Assembly (NCBI RefSeq): GCF_002174125.1
Contig: NZ_NEXX01000004.1
Location: 62,001-126,000 of the forward strand
Source: Acinetobacter populi
GTDB taxonomy: Bacteria > Pseudomonadota > Gammaproteobacteria > Pseudomonadales > Moraxellaceae
Length of the DNA stretch: 64,000 nt
Direction: 5' to 3'
A program made the translations under genes and the position numbers. Positions 40,264-50,797 of this stretch are shown here, in pieces. Position 1 is the stretch's first letter. The number at the start of each line of letters is the position of its first letter. The notes under the pieces were generated by a model, which ran no database searches, was not told the DNA's origin, and saw only the letters and a program-made list of their open reading frames with translations.

Positions 40264-41349
40264 TTATGCAGGAAGCTGATTGGAAGTAATTGATTCTATC
40301 AAGGCATCCTGTGTAAATTCATTATGAATCACTGCTTGACCCAGATTTTTCAGTAGAATCAAACGCAACTGACCATTCAGAACTTTTTTATCATGTGCCA
40401 TATAACCCAAAAACTGTTCAACAGGAATATATGGACAGGTCACGGGTAAGTTCGCCTGCGCTAAAATATGTTTCACCCGAACTACATCCTGAGTGTTTAA
40501 CCAGCCCAATTGTTCAGACAGTGTTGCCGCCATGACCATACCGGTTGCTACAGCTTCGCCGTGTAACCATACGCCATAGCCCAGATAAGATTCTATCGCA
40601 TGGCCAAAGGTATGCCCAAGATTAAGCAGAGCACGCTCGCCTTTCTCGGTTTCATCATTGGCAACAATTCTGGCTTTATGCGCACAGCAGCGATATACTG
40701 CCTCAGCCAGTAATGCCGGATCACGCTGCATCAGTGCTGGCATATTTTGTTCTAGCCAGAGCAGAAAATCAGCATCACATAACAAGGCATATTTAATCAC
40801 TTCTGCCATACCCGCTGATAATTCACGTTCAGGCAAAGTCTCCAAGACGCGCATATCTGCAATCACAGCTTCAGGTTGTTTAAATGCACCAATCATATTT
40901 TTGCCTAATGGATGATTGATACCGGTTTTACCACCAACGCTCGAATCCACTTGCGACAACAAAGTGGTTGGAATTTGAATAAAGTTTACACCACGCTGGA
41001 ACGATGCCGCGGCATAACCTGCCATATCACCAATTACACCACCACCCAGTGCAACCACAGTACAGTCACGATTAAAACCAGCTTCTAATAGCGCATCAAA
41101 AATTAAATGGAGCTGTTCAAAATTTTTGTATTTTTCACCATCCGGCAAAATACATACTGCAATTTTTTTACCTAATTTCTCAAACTGCGCCTGATAATAG
41201 GACAAATACAATGCTGCAACGGTCGTATTTGTAACAATCATCACCTGTTGCCCGGAAATATAAGGTGCCAACAGTTCTGCACTATCAAGAGACTGACCAA
41301 TAAAAATCGGGTAACGGCGCGTTCCCAATTCGACATATAAAGTTTGCAT
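40264..41349 (-). CDS. aroB: 3-dehydroquinate synthase
   Basis: 361 residues from the ATG at 41349 ([18 protein letters not shown]), the usual Acinetobacter length; an in-frame ATG at 41364 overlaps the aroK stop as ATGA and could equally be used for coupled translation. AroB closes DAHP to 3-dehydroquinate in the shikimate pathway and uses NAD and zinc. The NAD-binding [38 protein letters not shown] and the metal-binding [12 protein letters not shown] are all present. Confidence 0.97.
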   Translation of the reverse strand: MQTLYVELGTRRYPIFIGQSLDSAELLAPYISGQQVMIVTNTTVAALYLSYYQAQFEKLGKKIAVCILPDGEKYKNFEQLHLIFDALLEAGFNRDCTVVALGGGVIGDMAGYAAASFQRGVNFIQIPTTLLSQVDSSVGGKTGINHPLGKNMIGAFKQPEAVIADMRVLETLPERELSAGMAEVIKYALLCDADFLLWLEQNMPALMQRDPALLAEAVYRCCAHKARIVANDETEKGERALLNLGHTFGHAIESYLGYGVWLHGEAVATGMVMAATLSEQLGWLNTQDVVRVKHILAQANLPVTCPYIPVEQFLGYMAHDKKVLNGQLRLILLKNLGQAVIHNEFTQDALIESITSNQLPA

Positions 41350-41360
41350 AGCAGTAGTAT

Positions 41361-41915
41361 TCATAAATTTGATGTTATCGGTTTTTCACGAATCAATTGT
41401 AGTATTTTTTGTGCCAAATCACGAGCAGAACCGTGATTGGTTTCCACAATAAAATGCGCAACATCACGATACAGCGGATCCCGGATCTCCAACAAATCCC
41501 GTAATTTTTTTTCTGGATTTTCCACTTGCAATAAAGGCCGATTGCGATCCCGGCTAGTTCGCATCAATTGAATTTCAACGGGTGTATATAGATATACGAC
41601 AACACCACGGGTATGAAGATTTTGTCGATTTTCATGTTGTGTAACTGCACCACCACCGGTAGCAAGTACAATATTTTTTAAATTGGTTAAATCATGAATA
41701 ACCGCTTTTTCCCGAATACGAAACCCCGTTTCCCCTTCTTTTTCAAAAATCCAAGGAATACTTGCACCTGTGCGTGATTCAATTTCATGATCACTATCGA
41801 TAAATTGACGATTGAGTAATTCTGCCAGATATCGTCCTACAGTTGTTTTACCTGCACCCATTGGACCCACCAAATAGATATTCGGTAGATCCAGGCGATG
41901 ATTATGGCTAATCAA
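41361..41915 (-). CDS. aroK: Shikimate kinase
   Basis: 184 residues. Phosphorylates shikimate at the 3-position. P-loop [12 protein letters not shown], shikimate-binding DSDHEIE and GFRIRE, and GGGAVT are present. It follows pilQ by 37 bases and overlaps aroB, the pilMNOPQ-aroKB order conserved in gammaproteobacteria. Confidence 0.97.
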   Translation of the reverse strand: MISHNHRLDLPNIYLVGPMGAGKTTVGRYLAELLNRQFIDSDHEIESRTGASIPWIFEKEGETGFRIREKAVIHDLTNLKNIVLATGGGAVTQHENRQNLHTRGVVVYLYTPVEIQLMRTSRDRNRPLLQVENPEKKLRDLLEIRDPLYRDVAHFIVETNHGSARDLAQKILQLIREKPITSNL

Positions 41916-41952
41916 GTGCCACCTATGTCAACAAATTGTTCATTTCCCTATA

Positions 41953-44145
41953 TTAACGATTTGTTGAAGTATTGTCATTTACAATACGAGGCGTGACAAA
42001 AATAAGCAGTTCATTTTTACTGTCACTTTTTTCCGTTTTTCTAAACAGGGCACCTACATATGGAATATCACCAAGAAGTGGTACTTTGGTAACTGTATTA
42101 CTGGTAGTATTTTCAAACACGCCACCCAAAACTACTGTTTCACCATTGTTAATTAATACATTGGTATTAATCTGGTTAACATTAATCGCAACGCCGCCAG
42201 GCACAATTTGTCCTACCGTATCTTTAGAAATATTAAGCTGCATACTTACTTTACCTTCAGGCGTGATACTTGGAGTAACCTCTAAAAGTAAAACGGCATC
42301 TTTAAACTCGGTTTGCGTTCCGTCCTGAGAGACAGATTGATAAGGAATTTGTATACCAGATTTAATCATTGCTTTTTGTTTATCTGCAGTCAAGACTTTT
42401 GGTGTTGAAACTATTTCTGCCAAACCATCTGATTGATATGCAGATAATTCAAGATCCAGCATAAAATCCGAAAGACTAATCAGACCAAAAGCAATTTTAC
42501 TTGCACCTGAAGTTGTGACACCTAAATCCACATTTAGGTTATCTGGACGCTCAATGGTGTATTCATAAGTCCCAGTTGTAGTATCTAACTCAGGTGTTCT
42601 TAGATTCCATAATGTAGTATCACTACCACCAACCAGTAAATTACTATTATTGGTAATTCCTTGCGACAAGATACCCCATTTCACCCCAAATTCTTTACTC
42701 AAATCATTGGTTGCCCGAACAATACGCGCCTCAATCATCACCTGTTTAACCGGCACATCTATCAAATCAATCAATTTACGAATTTCATCAATCTTTTGGG
42801 CCGTATCATTAATAATTAGAGTGTTTGTTCGTAAATCAGTAGATACCGAACCACGAGCACTCAATAGATTACCTGCCAGCTCATCATTTGCCAGACTATT
42901 CGTATTACTTGTATTATTATTCGAGTCTTTACGATTTTTCGATTCTGTAATCAGCTTTTCGATATCAGCCACTTTGGCATAATTTAACTGGATATAATCG
43001 GTCTGAATCGGTGCCAGTTTAACACTTTGTGCTTGCGCTTTAGCTTCGTCCTCTTCTGACTTAATGAGCTCAGGAACGGGTGCAATCCAGATCACATTAC
43101 CATTGCGACGTTTATCCAGATTCTTGCTTTTTAAAATAATATCAAGTGCCTGATCCCATGGTACATCTTTTAAACGAATGGTAATCTGTCCCTGTACCGA
43201 ATCAGCAGCGACAAGATTGACATCGGTAAAGTCTGCCAGCAATTGTAAAACACGTCGTACTTCAATATCCTGAAAATCCAGAGAAATCTTTTTGCCACTA
43301 TAATTTTGAGCATTACGTTTAACAGCAGCATTTTCAACAGGGCGTTTTACGCTAATGGTGAGTTTATCTTCTGCCTGATAAGCCATATATTCATAGCTAC
43401 CAGTCGGCTGAATCACAATCACACCATTGCTACCTTCATTATAAGCATCAATCGAAGAAACAGGAGTGGCAAAATCATTGACATTTAAACGTCTGGCAAG
43501 ATGCGTGGGTACTTTGGAACCCAAGAGACGAATAACAACTTTACTGCCTTGTTGTTGTACGTCAACTGGAGTACTTGAACTCAATAACTGAATGTTGACT
43601 AAACCTTCGCCTTGTGACCCTCGTTCAAAACCAATATTGGATAAACCATTAGCTTGTGTAGTGATTGACTGGGAAATAACATTAGATGGCACGGCAACCG
43701 GAGTTTCCAGTTCAGGGGACACTTTAAGAATAAAACTATTACCTTCGGTACGTGTCGTAAATGCACCATGTTGTTTTAAATTGATCGTCAAACGGGAGCG
43801 TACATTATCAACCTGTGCCTCAACATTAGAAATTTCTTCACTATTGACTGCAATATTATTATTGGCAAGCTGATTATTGGCACCTTCAAAATCCAGAATC
43901 AAACGTGAAGGCGCTTCCAGATGATAGGCTTTTGGCTGTACAGGCAATCCGTCAAATACAACTCGTAATTCGGTGCCCTGATTCCCCAGTTGCATCGGTA
44001 TCACTTGCGTAATACCAACTTGTGCACTTGCACTTTGTACAACAGCCATTGTCACCGCTGTCATTACAAATTTTTTCATTGTAAAGCCCCTATTCATCAT
44101 CAATCCCATTTTTTCAAATACACTCATCTTTTTCATTGTATTCAC
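41953..44145 (-). CDS. pilQ: Type IV pilus outer-membrane secretin
   Basis: 730 residues. A signal peptide ends near SASA; several Met codons in the first 23 residues make the exact start unsure. AMIN domains (about 50-250) bind peptidoglycan. STN (about 290-350: GKKISLDFQDIEVRRVLQLL) and secretin_N domains follow, and the C-terminal secretin domain has MIEARIVRATNDLSKEFG, TPKVLTADKQKAMIKSG and GVAINVNQINTNVLINNGETVVLGG. It forms the gated channel through which the pilus passes and DNA enters. Gene order is pilM-N-O-P-Q with 3 bases between pilP and pilQ. Confidence 0.97.
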   Translation of the reverse strand: MNTMKKMSVFEKMGLMMNRGFTMKKFVMTAVTMAVVQSASAQVGITQVIPMQLGNQGTELRVVFDGLPVQPKAYHLEAPSRLILDFEGANNQLANNNIAVNSEEISNVEAQVDNVRSRLTINLKQHGAFTTRTEGNSFILKVSPELETPVAVPSNVISQSITTQANGLSNIGFERGSQGEGLVNIQLLSSSTPVDVQQQGSKVVIRLLGSKVPTHLARRLNVNDFATPVSSIDAYNEGSNGVIVIQPTGSYEYMAYQAEDKLTISVKRPVENAAVKRNAQNYSGKKISLDFQDIEVRRVLQLLADFTDVNLVAADSVQGQITIRLKDVPWDQALDIILKSKNLDKRRNGNVIWIAPVPELIKSEEDEAKAQAQSVKLAPIQTDYIQLNYAKVADIEKLITESKNRKDSNNNTSNTNSLANDELAGNLLSARGSVSTDLRTNTLIINDTAQKIDEIRKLIDLIDVPVKQVMIEARIVRATNDLSKEFGVKWGILSQGITNNSNLLVGGSDTTLWNLRTPELDTTTGTYEYTIERPDNLNVDLGVTTSGASKIAFGLISLSDFMLDLELSAYQSDGLAEIVSTPKVLTADKQKAMIKSGIQIPYQSVSQDGTQTEFKDAVLLLEVTPSITPEGKVSMQLNISKDTVGQIVPGGVAINVNQINTNVLINNGETVVLGGVFENTTSNTVTKVPLLGDIPYVGALFRKTEKSDSKNELLIFVTPRIVNDNTSTNR

Positions 44146-44148
44146 CCC

Positions 44149-44688
44149 TTATTGAGCATTGCCATATAAAACCAGATTGCGTGGGCGTTCAATAAACCCA
44201 TCTTGACCATCTGGGACAACTTCAATCAAGGAGATTTCATTTGGTGTAATCCCCACAATCCGACCATGGTTTTTACCCATATAGCTGCCCTTTTGTACCT
44301 GCTCAATTTCTCCATCGGGCGTACGTACCAAGGCAATAATCTTGCCGGAGGCACCACGCATGGTACCTTTCATAAATAACTCTTCCAAAGCATAACTTTC
44401 AAGCGGCTGCAAAGGACGAGAAAGATTCGGATAAACACGTTTACCCGACATGACTTTCAACTCATTGGCAATACTTGTGGGTACAAAAGGACTTTTTAGC
44501 TGGAAACTGCTGTAACTATAGCTTGGCACAGGCGTAAAGGTCGGTGGTGGCTCAACCGGTAACGGCGGTTGATTGCGAATTTCCTGCATTTTAAGCATTG
44601 CATTTTCTGTACGTGATTCGCATCCCGCTAAGACCAATGCTACAAATCCAAATAAAAAAACAAGTCTGAGACGAGGTTTATCTATCAT
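44149..44688 (-). CDS. pilP: Type IV pilus lipoprotein PilP
   Basis: 179 residues. Lipobox LAGC at about 20-23. The C-terminal PilP domain (MKGTMRGASGKIIALVRTPDG, VQKGSYMGKNHGRIVGITPNEI) contacts PilQ and links it to PilN-PilO. It overlaps pilO by 4 bases. Confidence 0.95.
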   Translation of the reverse strand: MIDKPRLRLVFLFGFVALVLAGCESRTENAMLKMQEIRNQPPLPVEPPPTFTPVPSYSYSSFQLKSPFVPTSIANELKVMSGKRVYPNLSRPLQPLESYALEELFMKGTMRGASGKIIALVRTPDGEIEQVQKGSYMGKNHGRIVGITPNEISLIEVVPDGQDGFIERPRNLVLYGNAQ

Positions 44689-45377
44689 TTTTTGCTCTCC
44701 TCAGCTTTGCTTTTATCATTTTCAGTCATATAACGATAGGTTTTCGCCTTCATATTCATCACTAGCTTGGGTACTTCACTGCCTTTTACTTCTTCGGCCT
44801 TGATATCAAAATCATGTAAAGTAACAATACGTGGTAATGCCGCAATCGCACTCACAAAACCACCCATACTGTGATAATGCCCCGTTACCGAAATATCAAT
44901 CGGTTGCTCAATAAAGACTTCTTGTTTAACTTCTGGTAATAACTGAATATTTTTAAATTCCAGTCCTGAAGACACCCCTGCCATATTAATATCTTCAACC
45001 AGCCCCGGAATTTCGGTTTCTTTGGGCAACTGATCCAGTTGCTGATTAAACTGAACTTCCATCAACTGTACCTGCGCCTGATATTGTTGCAGGTTTCTTA
45101 ATTTGGAATCCTTGTCACGGAATTCGTTTAATAAATTCTGTTGCTGCGCTTCCGCTTGTGAAATGCGATCCTGCACGCCCCGAATCAAGACAAAATAGGC
45201 CAAGACACAGATGAGAACAAGGATAAAAACATACATGGTAAACTTGACAGAAGCTGGCCAGGCACCAATATTGTCCATATCCATCTGTTGTAATTGCTGA
45301 ACATAGCGTTCAAAAGAAAAACCTTTTTTTGCTTTTCCTTCTTCTTGATCAAATTGATCCATATTATCTACACTCAT
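44685..45377 (-). CDS. pilO: Type IV pilus inner-membrane platform protein PilO
   Basis: 230 residues. A cytoplasmic N-terminus, one transmembrane helix (about 45-65), a coiled coil (about 70-125) and a ferredoxin-like periplasmic domain, the PilO layout. It dimerises with PilN and joins PilM, PilC and PilP. It overlaps pilN and pilP by 4 bases. Confidence 0.94.
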   Translation of the reverse strand: MSVDNMDQFDQEEGKAKKGFSFERYVQQLQQMDMDNIGAWPASVKFTMYVFILVLICVLAYFVLIRGVQDRISQAEAQQQNLLNEFRDKDSKLRNLQQYQAQVQLMEVQFNQQLDQLPKETEIPGLVEDINMAGVSSGLEFKNIQLLPEVKQEVFIEQPIDISVTGHYHSMGGFVSAIAALPRIVTLHDFDIKAEEVKGSEVPKLVMNMKAKTYRYMTENDKSKAEESKK

Positions 45378-45994
45378 GGCGCCACCTCTTCAGTTGTTTG
45401 TGGTGCGACAAGAATGGTACTCATATCCCCTAGATCGACTGTCACCAAAAAAGTACCATAAGCATCTTCTGCACGAGGTGCCACAGCACCTTGTTGCTGC
45501 GGCTTGATTTCACCTGCAACAAAAGAATTCATAAACGCATTTCTAAACCAAGGTGATCCACCAAGATTTCTTAAAAAATCTGACACTACATTCGGATCTA
45601 GGGCTTTTCCGCTAATCGAAAATTTATCGCCCTGTCTTGAAAAGCCCGTTAAATACATATTTTGTGGTGTTAATTTTGAAATTTCATCAAATACATGCAC
45701 AATCACAGGTCTCACCCCTTGTAGATCCTGAATAAGTTTCATGCGTTCCACGATCTCATCACGACGTACTTGCAAACCATCTAATGCTTTAAGTTGTTGA
45801 TCTAGTTGCTGGTTGGCGGCCACAATACTTTCATTTGCTGTATTTTGTTCATCAAGTTGATGGTTGTAAAACATCCAGATTAATGCTGATAAAACGATTC
45901 CTAATACAGCCACCCCACCACTGACAGCAATAAATTCTTTTTTCCGCTGTTCCCGGCGTTCTTCACGCCAAGGCAATAAGTTTATCTTCGCCAT
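45374..45994 (-). CDS. pilN: Type IV pilus inner-membrane platform protein PilN
   Basis: 206 residues. The N-terminal INLLPWREERREQRKKEF binds the cleft of PilM. One transmembrane helix (about 24-44), a coiled coil and a periplasmic ferredoxin-like domain follow. It overlaps pilM by one base and pilO by 4. Confidence 0.95.
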   Translation of the reverse strand: MAKINLLPWREERREQRKKEFIAVSGGVAVLGIVLSALIWMFYNHQLDEQNTANESIVAANQQLDQQLKALDGLQVRRDEIVERMKLIQDLQGVRPVIVHVFDEISKLTPQNMYLTGFSRQGDKFSISGKALDPNVVSDFLRNLGGSPWFRNAFMNSFVAGEIKPQQQGAVAPRAEDAYGTFLVTVDLGDMSTILVAPQTTEEVAP

Positions 45995-47052
45995 CAGTCA
46001 AAACTCCTTAATGCCAATCCAGAGGCAACCAGTAAAGATGAAGCATCATTTTCCAGTTTTTTTATATCAACCTGTGGTGCATAGCTCATACGTAAAAAAG
46101 GGTTTGCGACTGTTACACGATAGCCTAAATTATCTTGCAATAACTTGGGTAAGCCCTGAATATTTGCCCCGCCCCCGGCTAATAACAAATGATCGATTTC
46201 CGAATATTGTGAAGAAGAAAAGAAAAATTGTAATGATCTAGCTGCTTGTTGTGCCAATGCATCCATAAAGGGATAAAGGATTTCAGTTTCATAATCATCG
46301 GGCAGATTGCGCTCTTTTTTCGAAAATCCGGCCTCGGCATAGGATAAACCATAACGCTGCTGAACTTCCTGCGTCAGCTGTTTCCCCCCAAAACTTTGTT
46401 CGCGACTATAGATCACCTTGCCATGATCTAAAACGGTAAGCGTGGTTTGAGTATGACCAATATCCAGCACACCCACTAAATTTGCACCCATTGGCAAGCT
46501 ATCTGCCAGCAAGGCATAGGCACGTTCCAAGGCATAAGATTCGACATCAACTATTTTTGCTTTTAGTCCTGCCAGTTCAACAACTTCTACTCTTTTTTCG
46601 ACATTTTCGGTTCGTGTCGCAACCAAAAGCACATCCACTTTATTGGGATTGCGATCATTGGTTTTTAAAATTTCGAAATCCAGACTGACTTCATCTAGCG
46701 GGTAGGGGATATATTGTTCTGCATCCATACGAATCTGAACTTCACGTTCATCATCGTTCATGTCTGCATCCATTTCGATAATTTTAGTGATGGCTGAAAT
46801 CGTAGGTACTGCCACTGCAACTTGCTTAAGACTTGGGTTGGCCAAGTTATAAGTACGTTCTAAAACTTCCCCTACATTTTCAGGCTGCATAATGGTTTTA
46901 TCCATTACATCATTTTCGGCTAATGGTAACACCCCGTATGCTTCAACCTGAAACTTACCATTTTTTTCACTAAGCTGTATTAACTTTACAGAAGTCGAAC
47001 TAATATCTATACCCACAACACCCTTAGATGCTTTAGAATTTAATTTAAGCAC
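45994..47052 (-). CDS. pilM: Type IV pilus actin-like ATPase PilM
   Basis: 352 residues. FtsA/MreB-like fold, with VVGIDISSTSVKLIQL at the N-terminus for nucleotide binding, LVGVLDIGHTQTTLTVL in the middle, and LLAGGGANIQGLPKLL at the C-terminus. PilM binds the PilN tail and completes the cytoplasmic platform. It is the first gene of the operon, with an AGGAAAC binding site, and diverges from ponA with a 158-base shared promoter region. Confidence 0.96.
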   Translation of the reverse strand: MLKLNSKASKGVVGIDISSTSVKLIQLSEKNGKFQVEAYGVLPLAENDVMDKTIMQPENVGEVLERTYNLANPSLKQVAVAVPTISAITKIIEMDADMNDDEREVQIRMDAEQYIPYPLDEVSLDFEILKTNDRNPNKVDVLLVATRTENVEKRVEVVELAGLKAKIVDVESYALERAYALLADSLPMGANLVGVLDIGHTQTTLTVLDHGKVIYSREQSFGGKQLTQEVQQRYGLSYAEAGFSKKERNLPDDYETEILYPFMDALAQQAARSLQFFFSSSQYSEIDHLLLAGGGANIQGLPKLLQDNLGYRVTVANPFLRMSYAPQVDIKKLENDASSLLVASGLALRSFD

Positions 47053-47210
47053 TATGCGTTTCCTATTTTTTTATCCCCTGAGAAATATGGAGTATGTACC
47101 ATTTTTTGTATTAGCAGCATTTTATTGCTAACAATCTGCATAGCTTATCGCTATACTTATAGGTACTTTCCAATTTCACTATACATCGTGCTTATTAAAA
47201 CCCAGTTATT

Positions 47211-49796
47211 ATGAAAAAGCTATCATCTCATGGACAGATTCATCCATTTTTTTCAATTATAATTTTAGGATTATTATCTGTTCCCATGGCATTTTATGGC
47301 ATGTATTTGTATATTGCGCCATCATTGCCCAGTATGAGTAGCCTACAAAAGGCCCCATTAGAAAAACCATTACAGATTTTTACCAAAGATCAAATGCTGA
47401 TCGCTGAATTTGGCGATCGTCTTTCTATTCCGGTGCAATATCAAAACATTCCACCTGATTTAATTCACGCCTTTTTAGCAGCTGAAGATTCATCTTTTTT
47501 TGAACATAGCGGGGTAAGTTTTAAAGGATTGGGACGGGCGGTAACCGAAACCCTGAGTGGGTCAGCCCAAACAGGTGGTTCAACCATCACCATGCAAGTT
47601 GCAAAAAACTATTATCTTAGTCCTGAACGAACACTGCGCCGCAAACTGACTGAAATTTTTCTTGCACGAAAAATAGAAGAAAACCTGAGTAAAGAAGAAA
47701 TTTTAACACTTTACGTGAACAAGATTTTCCTGGGTAAAAACGCCTATGGCATTCAGGCTGCTGCAAAAATTTATTATAATAAAACCCTAAGTGAACTGAC
47801 GCTGGCTGAAAAAGCCATGATTGCTGGCTTACCTAAAGCCCCTTCCAAATATAACCCAGTCGCTAATCCAGAACGTGCCCTAGAACGTCGCAACTGGATT
47901 CTTGGTCGAATGCTGCAACTGGGCTACATTGAACAACAACAGTATGAACAGGCCATTGCCGAACCGATTCAATTAAAACTCTATAACCGTAAAGTTCAGG
48001 AAAAATACCCCTATCTGGCAGAACTGGTACGAAAAGAACTGGTTAACCAGTTTGGTCCCCAAGTGATTAATTCCGGTTTTCAGGTCTATACTACGGTTGA
48101 TAGTTATCGTCAGGAACTGGCGGAAGAAGCAGTTCGATCAGGTCTGGAAGATTATGATCGTCGTCATGGCTGGCGGGGTGCAGAAGCACATGACAAGCCA
48201 TTAAAAGACTTTATCACTTTTGCTAATATGTGGCCTGCCAAAGTAACCAAAGTTAATCAAAGCAGTTTTGAAGCAGAGCTCAAAGACGGATCTACTGTTA
48301 CTATTCCCTGGTCTGGTATGAGTTGGGTCAGATTATATAGAAATGCTAATAATTCGGGTCCTGCTGCAAGTCGTGCATCACAGATTGTTAAAGTGAATGA
48401 TATTGTTCGCGTCCGACCCAATGCGGATAAAACCAGCTGGAGTCTGGTTCAGGTTCCAAAAGTACAAGGCCAATTGATCGCACTGAATCCCAATAGTGGT
48501 GCGATTGAAGCTATGGTGGGTGGTTTTAATTTCTATCAATCAAAATTTAATCGTTCTGTTCAAGGCTGGCGTCAACCGGGTTCAACCATTAAACCTTTTG
48601 TTTATGCACTCGCACTTGAGCGTGGTATGACACCTTATACCATGCTTAGCGATGCGCCGATTACCATTGGTAAATGGTCACCCAGAAACTCGGATGGACG
48701 TTATCTGGGTATGATTCCCCTACGCCGCGCACTGTATTTATCCCGTAATACCGTTTCAGTTCGAATTTTACAAAATGTAGGGATCGAGCGTACTCGTCAA
48801 TTCTTTATGGATATCGGCTTGCATGAAGACCAGATTCCAAGAAATTATACCATTGCACTAGGAACACCTCAGGTATTACCAATTCAAATGGCAACTGGCT
48901 ATGCAGCGATTGCCAATGGTGGATATCGGATACAACCCTATTTTATTGATCATATTACTGATGCTTCCGGTCAAACCATTTTCAAGGCAAACCCTGCCTA
49001 TGCATGTATTAGTTGTGCCATAGAACAAGAGAACAATACGCAGCAAGCGAACACCGAAGTACCAGCACAAGATGATGAAAATGTCACGGTATTGACCAAC
49101 AATAATGCAGACAATGCCATTGTTGAACAGGTTGCAAAGCAGCAAAGTCCAAGTCCGGATCAAAAGATTTCTGGACAATATCGCAAAGCACAGCGGATTT
49201 TAAAATCAAGTTCTGCTTATGATATGGCCAATATTTTACGCGATGTCATTCAACATGGTACAGGTCGTGCAGCACTGAAGCTTGGTCGTAGTGATCTTGG
49301 CGGGAAAACAGGAACCACCAATGATGCAAAAGATGCATGGTTTGCCGGTTTTAATGGAAATTTAGTTGCTGTAGCATGGGTTGGCTTTGACTCTCCAAGC
49401 ACTCTAGGTCGGCGTGAATATGGGGGTGTTGCAGCACTTCCGATCTGGACAGACTTCATGGGTGGTGCACTAAAAAATCAACCATCGGCTTGGGTGAAAC
49501 TAGACCAAAATGGCAATCAAACCATTGATCAGCAGGTGATGAATAATGGCATGGTCGATGATGACTACCTACGTCAGCAAAAAGAAGTGCCTCCTCTGGC
49601 ACGTCCAATCTATCGTCCACCAGTGATAAGCAATACGCCAAATAATACGCGTGATAATGATTTTGCTGATTTGCCAGGTGAAGAAATTCTTATTCCAGAC
49701 CGTGCAACACCACCAGCAATTAATCAGTCCACGCCACAAGCCAAGCAAAATACTGGTAACAATAGCGAACAAATCCATCCCAACAGTATTTTCTAA
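47211..49796 (+). CDS. ponA: Penicillin-binding protein 1A (bifunctional)
   Basis: 861 residues. An N-terminal anchor helix (about 15-35); glycosyltransferase domain with EDSSFFEHSG and GGSTITMQVAKN; a UB2H/OB-like region; transpeptidase domain with active Ser in GSTIKPF (about 460), SRN and KTGTTND (about 700). The C-terminal Pro/Asn/Gln tail is of low complexity. It polymerises and crosslinks peptidoglycan at the inner membrane. It is divergent from pilM, the mrcA-pilMNOPQ arrangement of gammaproteobacteria. Confidence 0.97.
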   Translation: MKKLSSHGQIHPFFSIIILGLLSVPMAFYGMYLYIAPSLPSMSSLQKAPLEKPLQIFTKDQMLIAEFGDRLSIPVQYQNIPPDLIHAFLAAEDSSFFEHSGVSFKGLGRAVTETLSGSAQTGGSTITMQVAKNYYLSPERTLRRKLTEIFLARKIEENLSKEEILTLYVNKIFLGKNAYGIQAAAKIYYNKTLSELTLAEKAMIAGLPKAPSKYNPVANPERALERRNWILGRMLQLGYIEQQQYEQAIAEPIQLKLYNRKVQEKYPYLAELVRKELVNQFGPQVINSGFQVYTTVDSYRQELAEEAVRSGLEDYDRRHGWRGAEAHDKPLKDFITFANMWPAKVTKVNQSSFEAELKDGSTVTIPWSGMSWVRLYRNANNSGPAASRASQIVKVNDIVRVRPNADKTSWSLVQVPKVQGQLIALNPNSGAIEAMVGGFNFYQSKFNRSVQGWRQPGSTIKPFVYALALERGMTPYTMLSDAPITIGKWSPRNSDGRYLGMIPLRRALYLSRNTVSVRILQNVGIERTRQFFMDIGLHEDQIPRNYTIALGTPQVLPIQMATGYAAIANGGYRIQPYFIDHITDASGQTIFKANPAYACISCAIEQENNTQQANTEVPAQDDENVTVLTNNNADNAIVEQVAKQQSPSPDQKISGQYRKAQRILKSSSAYDMANILRDVIQHGTGRAALKLGRSDLGGKTGTTNDAKDAWFAGFNGNLVAVAWVGFDSPSTLGRREYGGVAALPIWTDFMGGALKNQPSAWVKLDQNGNQTIDQQVMNNGMVDDDYLRQQKEVPPLARPIYRPPVISNTPNNTRDNDFADLPGEEILIPDRATPPAINQSTPQAKQNTGNNSEQIHPNSIF

Positions 49797-49807
49797 TTTC
49801 AATATAC

Positions 49808-49840
49808 AAAAAAAGCGAACACATCATGGTTCGCTTTTTT
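49808..49840. terminator. Bidirectional terminator between ponA and mlaB
   Basis: AAAAAAAGCGAAC and GTTCGCTTTTTT pair across an 8-base loop, giving T-runs on both strands. It ends the ponA transcript and the converging mla operon. Confidence 0.88.
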
Positions 49841-49854
49841 CGTAGAAAGAAAAA

Positions 49855-50145
49855 CTATTTTTCAAGTAATTGCATTAAGTTACTGGCACGGATAATGCCC
49901 CGCATTTTTTCAGGCACAGCCGTTAACTTAAGGCTTTGCATAGTTGGACATGCACGCAACCATTGAATAAAAATAGCTAAAACTAGCGTATTACCATGCT
50001 GTAAATTAGACAAATCCACCTGTATCGGCCATGACTGCTGCTGTTTAAGTTGCACAAGTCCTTGCTGATAAATTTGCTGGGCATTGTCAAAATCAACCTG
50101 TCCATTTAGATAAAGCTGATTGTTTTTAAATTCAACAGTTGCCAT
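49855..50145 (-). CDS. mlaB: STAS-domain protein MlaB
   Basis: 96 residues. A single STAS domain in which the usual Ser/Thr site aligns near QHGNTLVLAIFIQWLR. MlaB stabilises MlaF and stimulates the MlaFEDB transporter. It ends the mlaF-E-D-C-B operon. Confidence 0.85.
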   Translation of the reverse strand: MATVEFKNNQLYLNGQVDFDNAQQIYQQGLVQLKQQQSWPIQVDLSNLQHGNTLVLAIFIQWLRACPTMQSLKLTAVPEKMRGIIRASNLMQLLEK

Positions 50146-50157
50146 TTCTCTGTCCTA

Positions 50158-50784
50158 TTATTTTTTAGCGACATCCGCATCAGGTTTAAAGCTGGCAATT
50201 GCCTTATCAATATTGCCACCGTTTTGCTGTACCGTAGATTTAAACTGATCACGGAAAGTCAAGGCAAGATCGATTCCGCTCACATTAATATTACGGATTT
50301 TCCATTCATTGTTTTTATCTACCAATTGGAAGCCAACCGGAATTTTATTACCATTGGTGGCTTTGAAGTCCATCATAACCACTGGATATTGCGAACCTGT
50401 GTCTCTATAAGGGCGCAGGGTATAGCCTTCATTACTATATTGTGCCAAACCTTTTGCATAGGTTTTAATAATACTGTCACGAAAGTTTTTGGTAAATTGA
50501 CCACGTTGTGCGGCAGTCGTATATTGGTTGGAATAATACTGTCCCATCACCAAGCGGGAAAAACCCTGCTCATCCACATAAGGTTCAATATTTTGAGAAA
50601 CCAGTTTATTGATGACCGCAGGATTTTGTAACTGACCCTTATTTTGCTTCAATTGTGCAATCATCTGGTCTGAAATACGTTTTACAAAATCTGGCGGTGC
50701 TTCTTTAGGTGCAGCAAAAGTCAATGAACTAGCCAACATACTTGTTACTGCCGTCGCAAGTAATACTTTATTCATGGCTGTCAT
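50158..50784 (-). CDS. mlaC: Periplasmic phospholipid shuttle MlaC
   Basis: 208 residues with a signal peptide ending near TFAA (about 23). The MlaC/Tol_Tol_Ttg2 fold is shown by GQYYSNQYTTAAQRGQF and FQLVDKNNEWKIRNINVSGI. It carries phospholipids between the outer-membrane MlaA complex and MlaD at the inner membrane. Confidence 0.93.
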   Translation of the reverse strand: MTAMNKVLLATAVTSMLASSLTFAAPKEAPPDFVKRISDQMIAQLKQNKGQLQNPAVINKLVSQNIEPYVDEQGFSRLVMGQYYSNQYTTAAQRGQFTKNFRDSIIKTYAKGLAQYSNEGYTLRPYRDTGSQYPVVMMDFKATNGNKIPVGFQLVDKNNEWKIRNINVSGIDLALTFRDQFKSTVQQNGGNIDKAIASFKPDADVAKK

Positions 50785-50797
50785 ACTCTATCTCCTA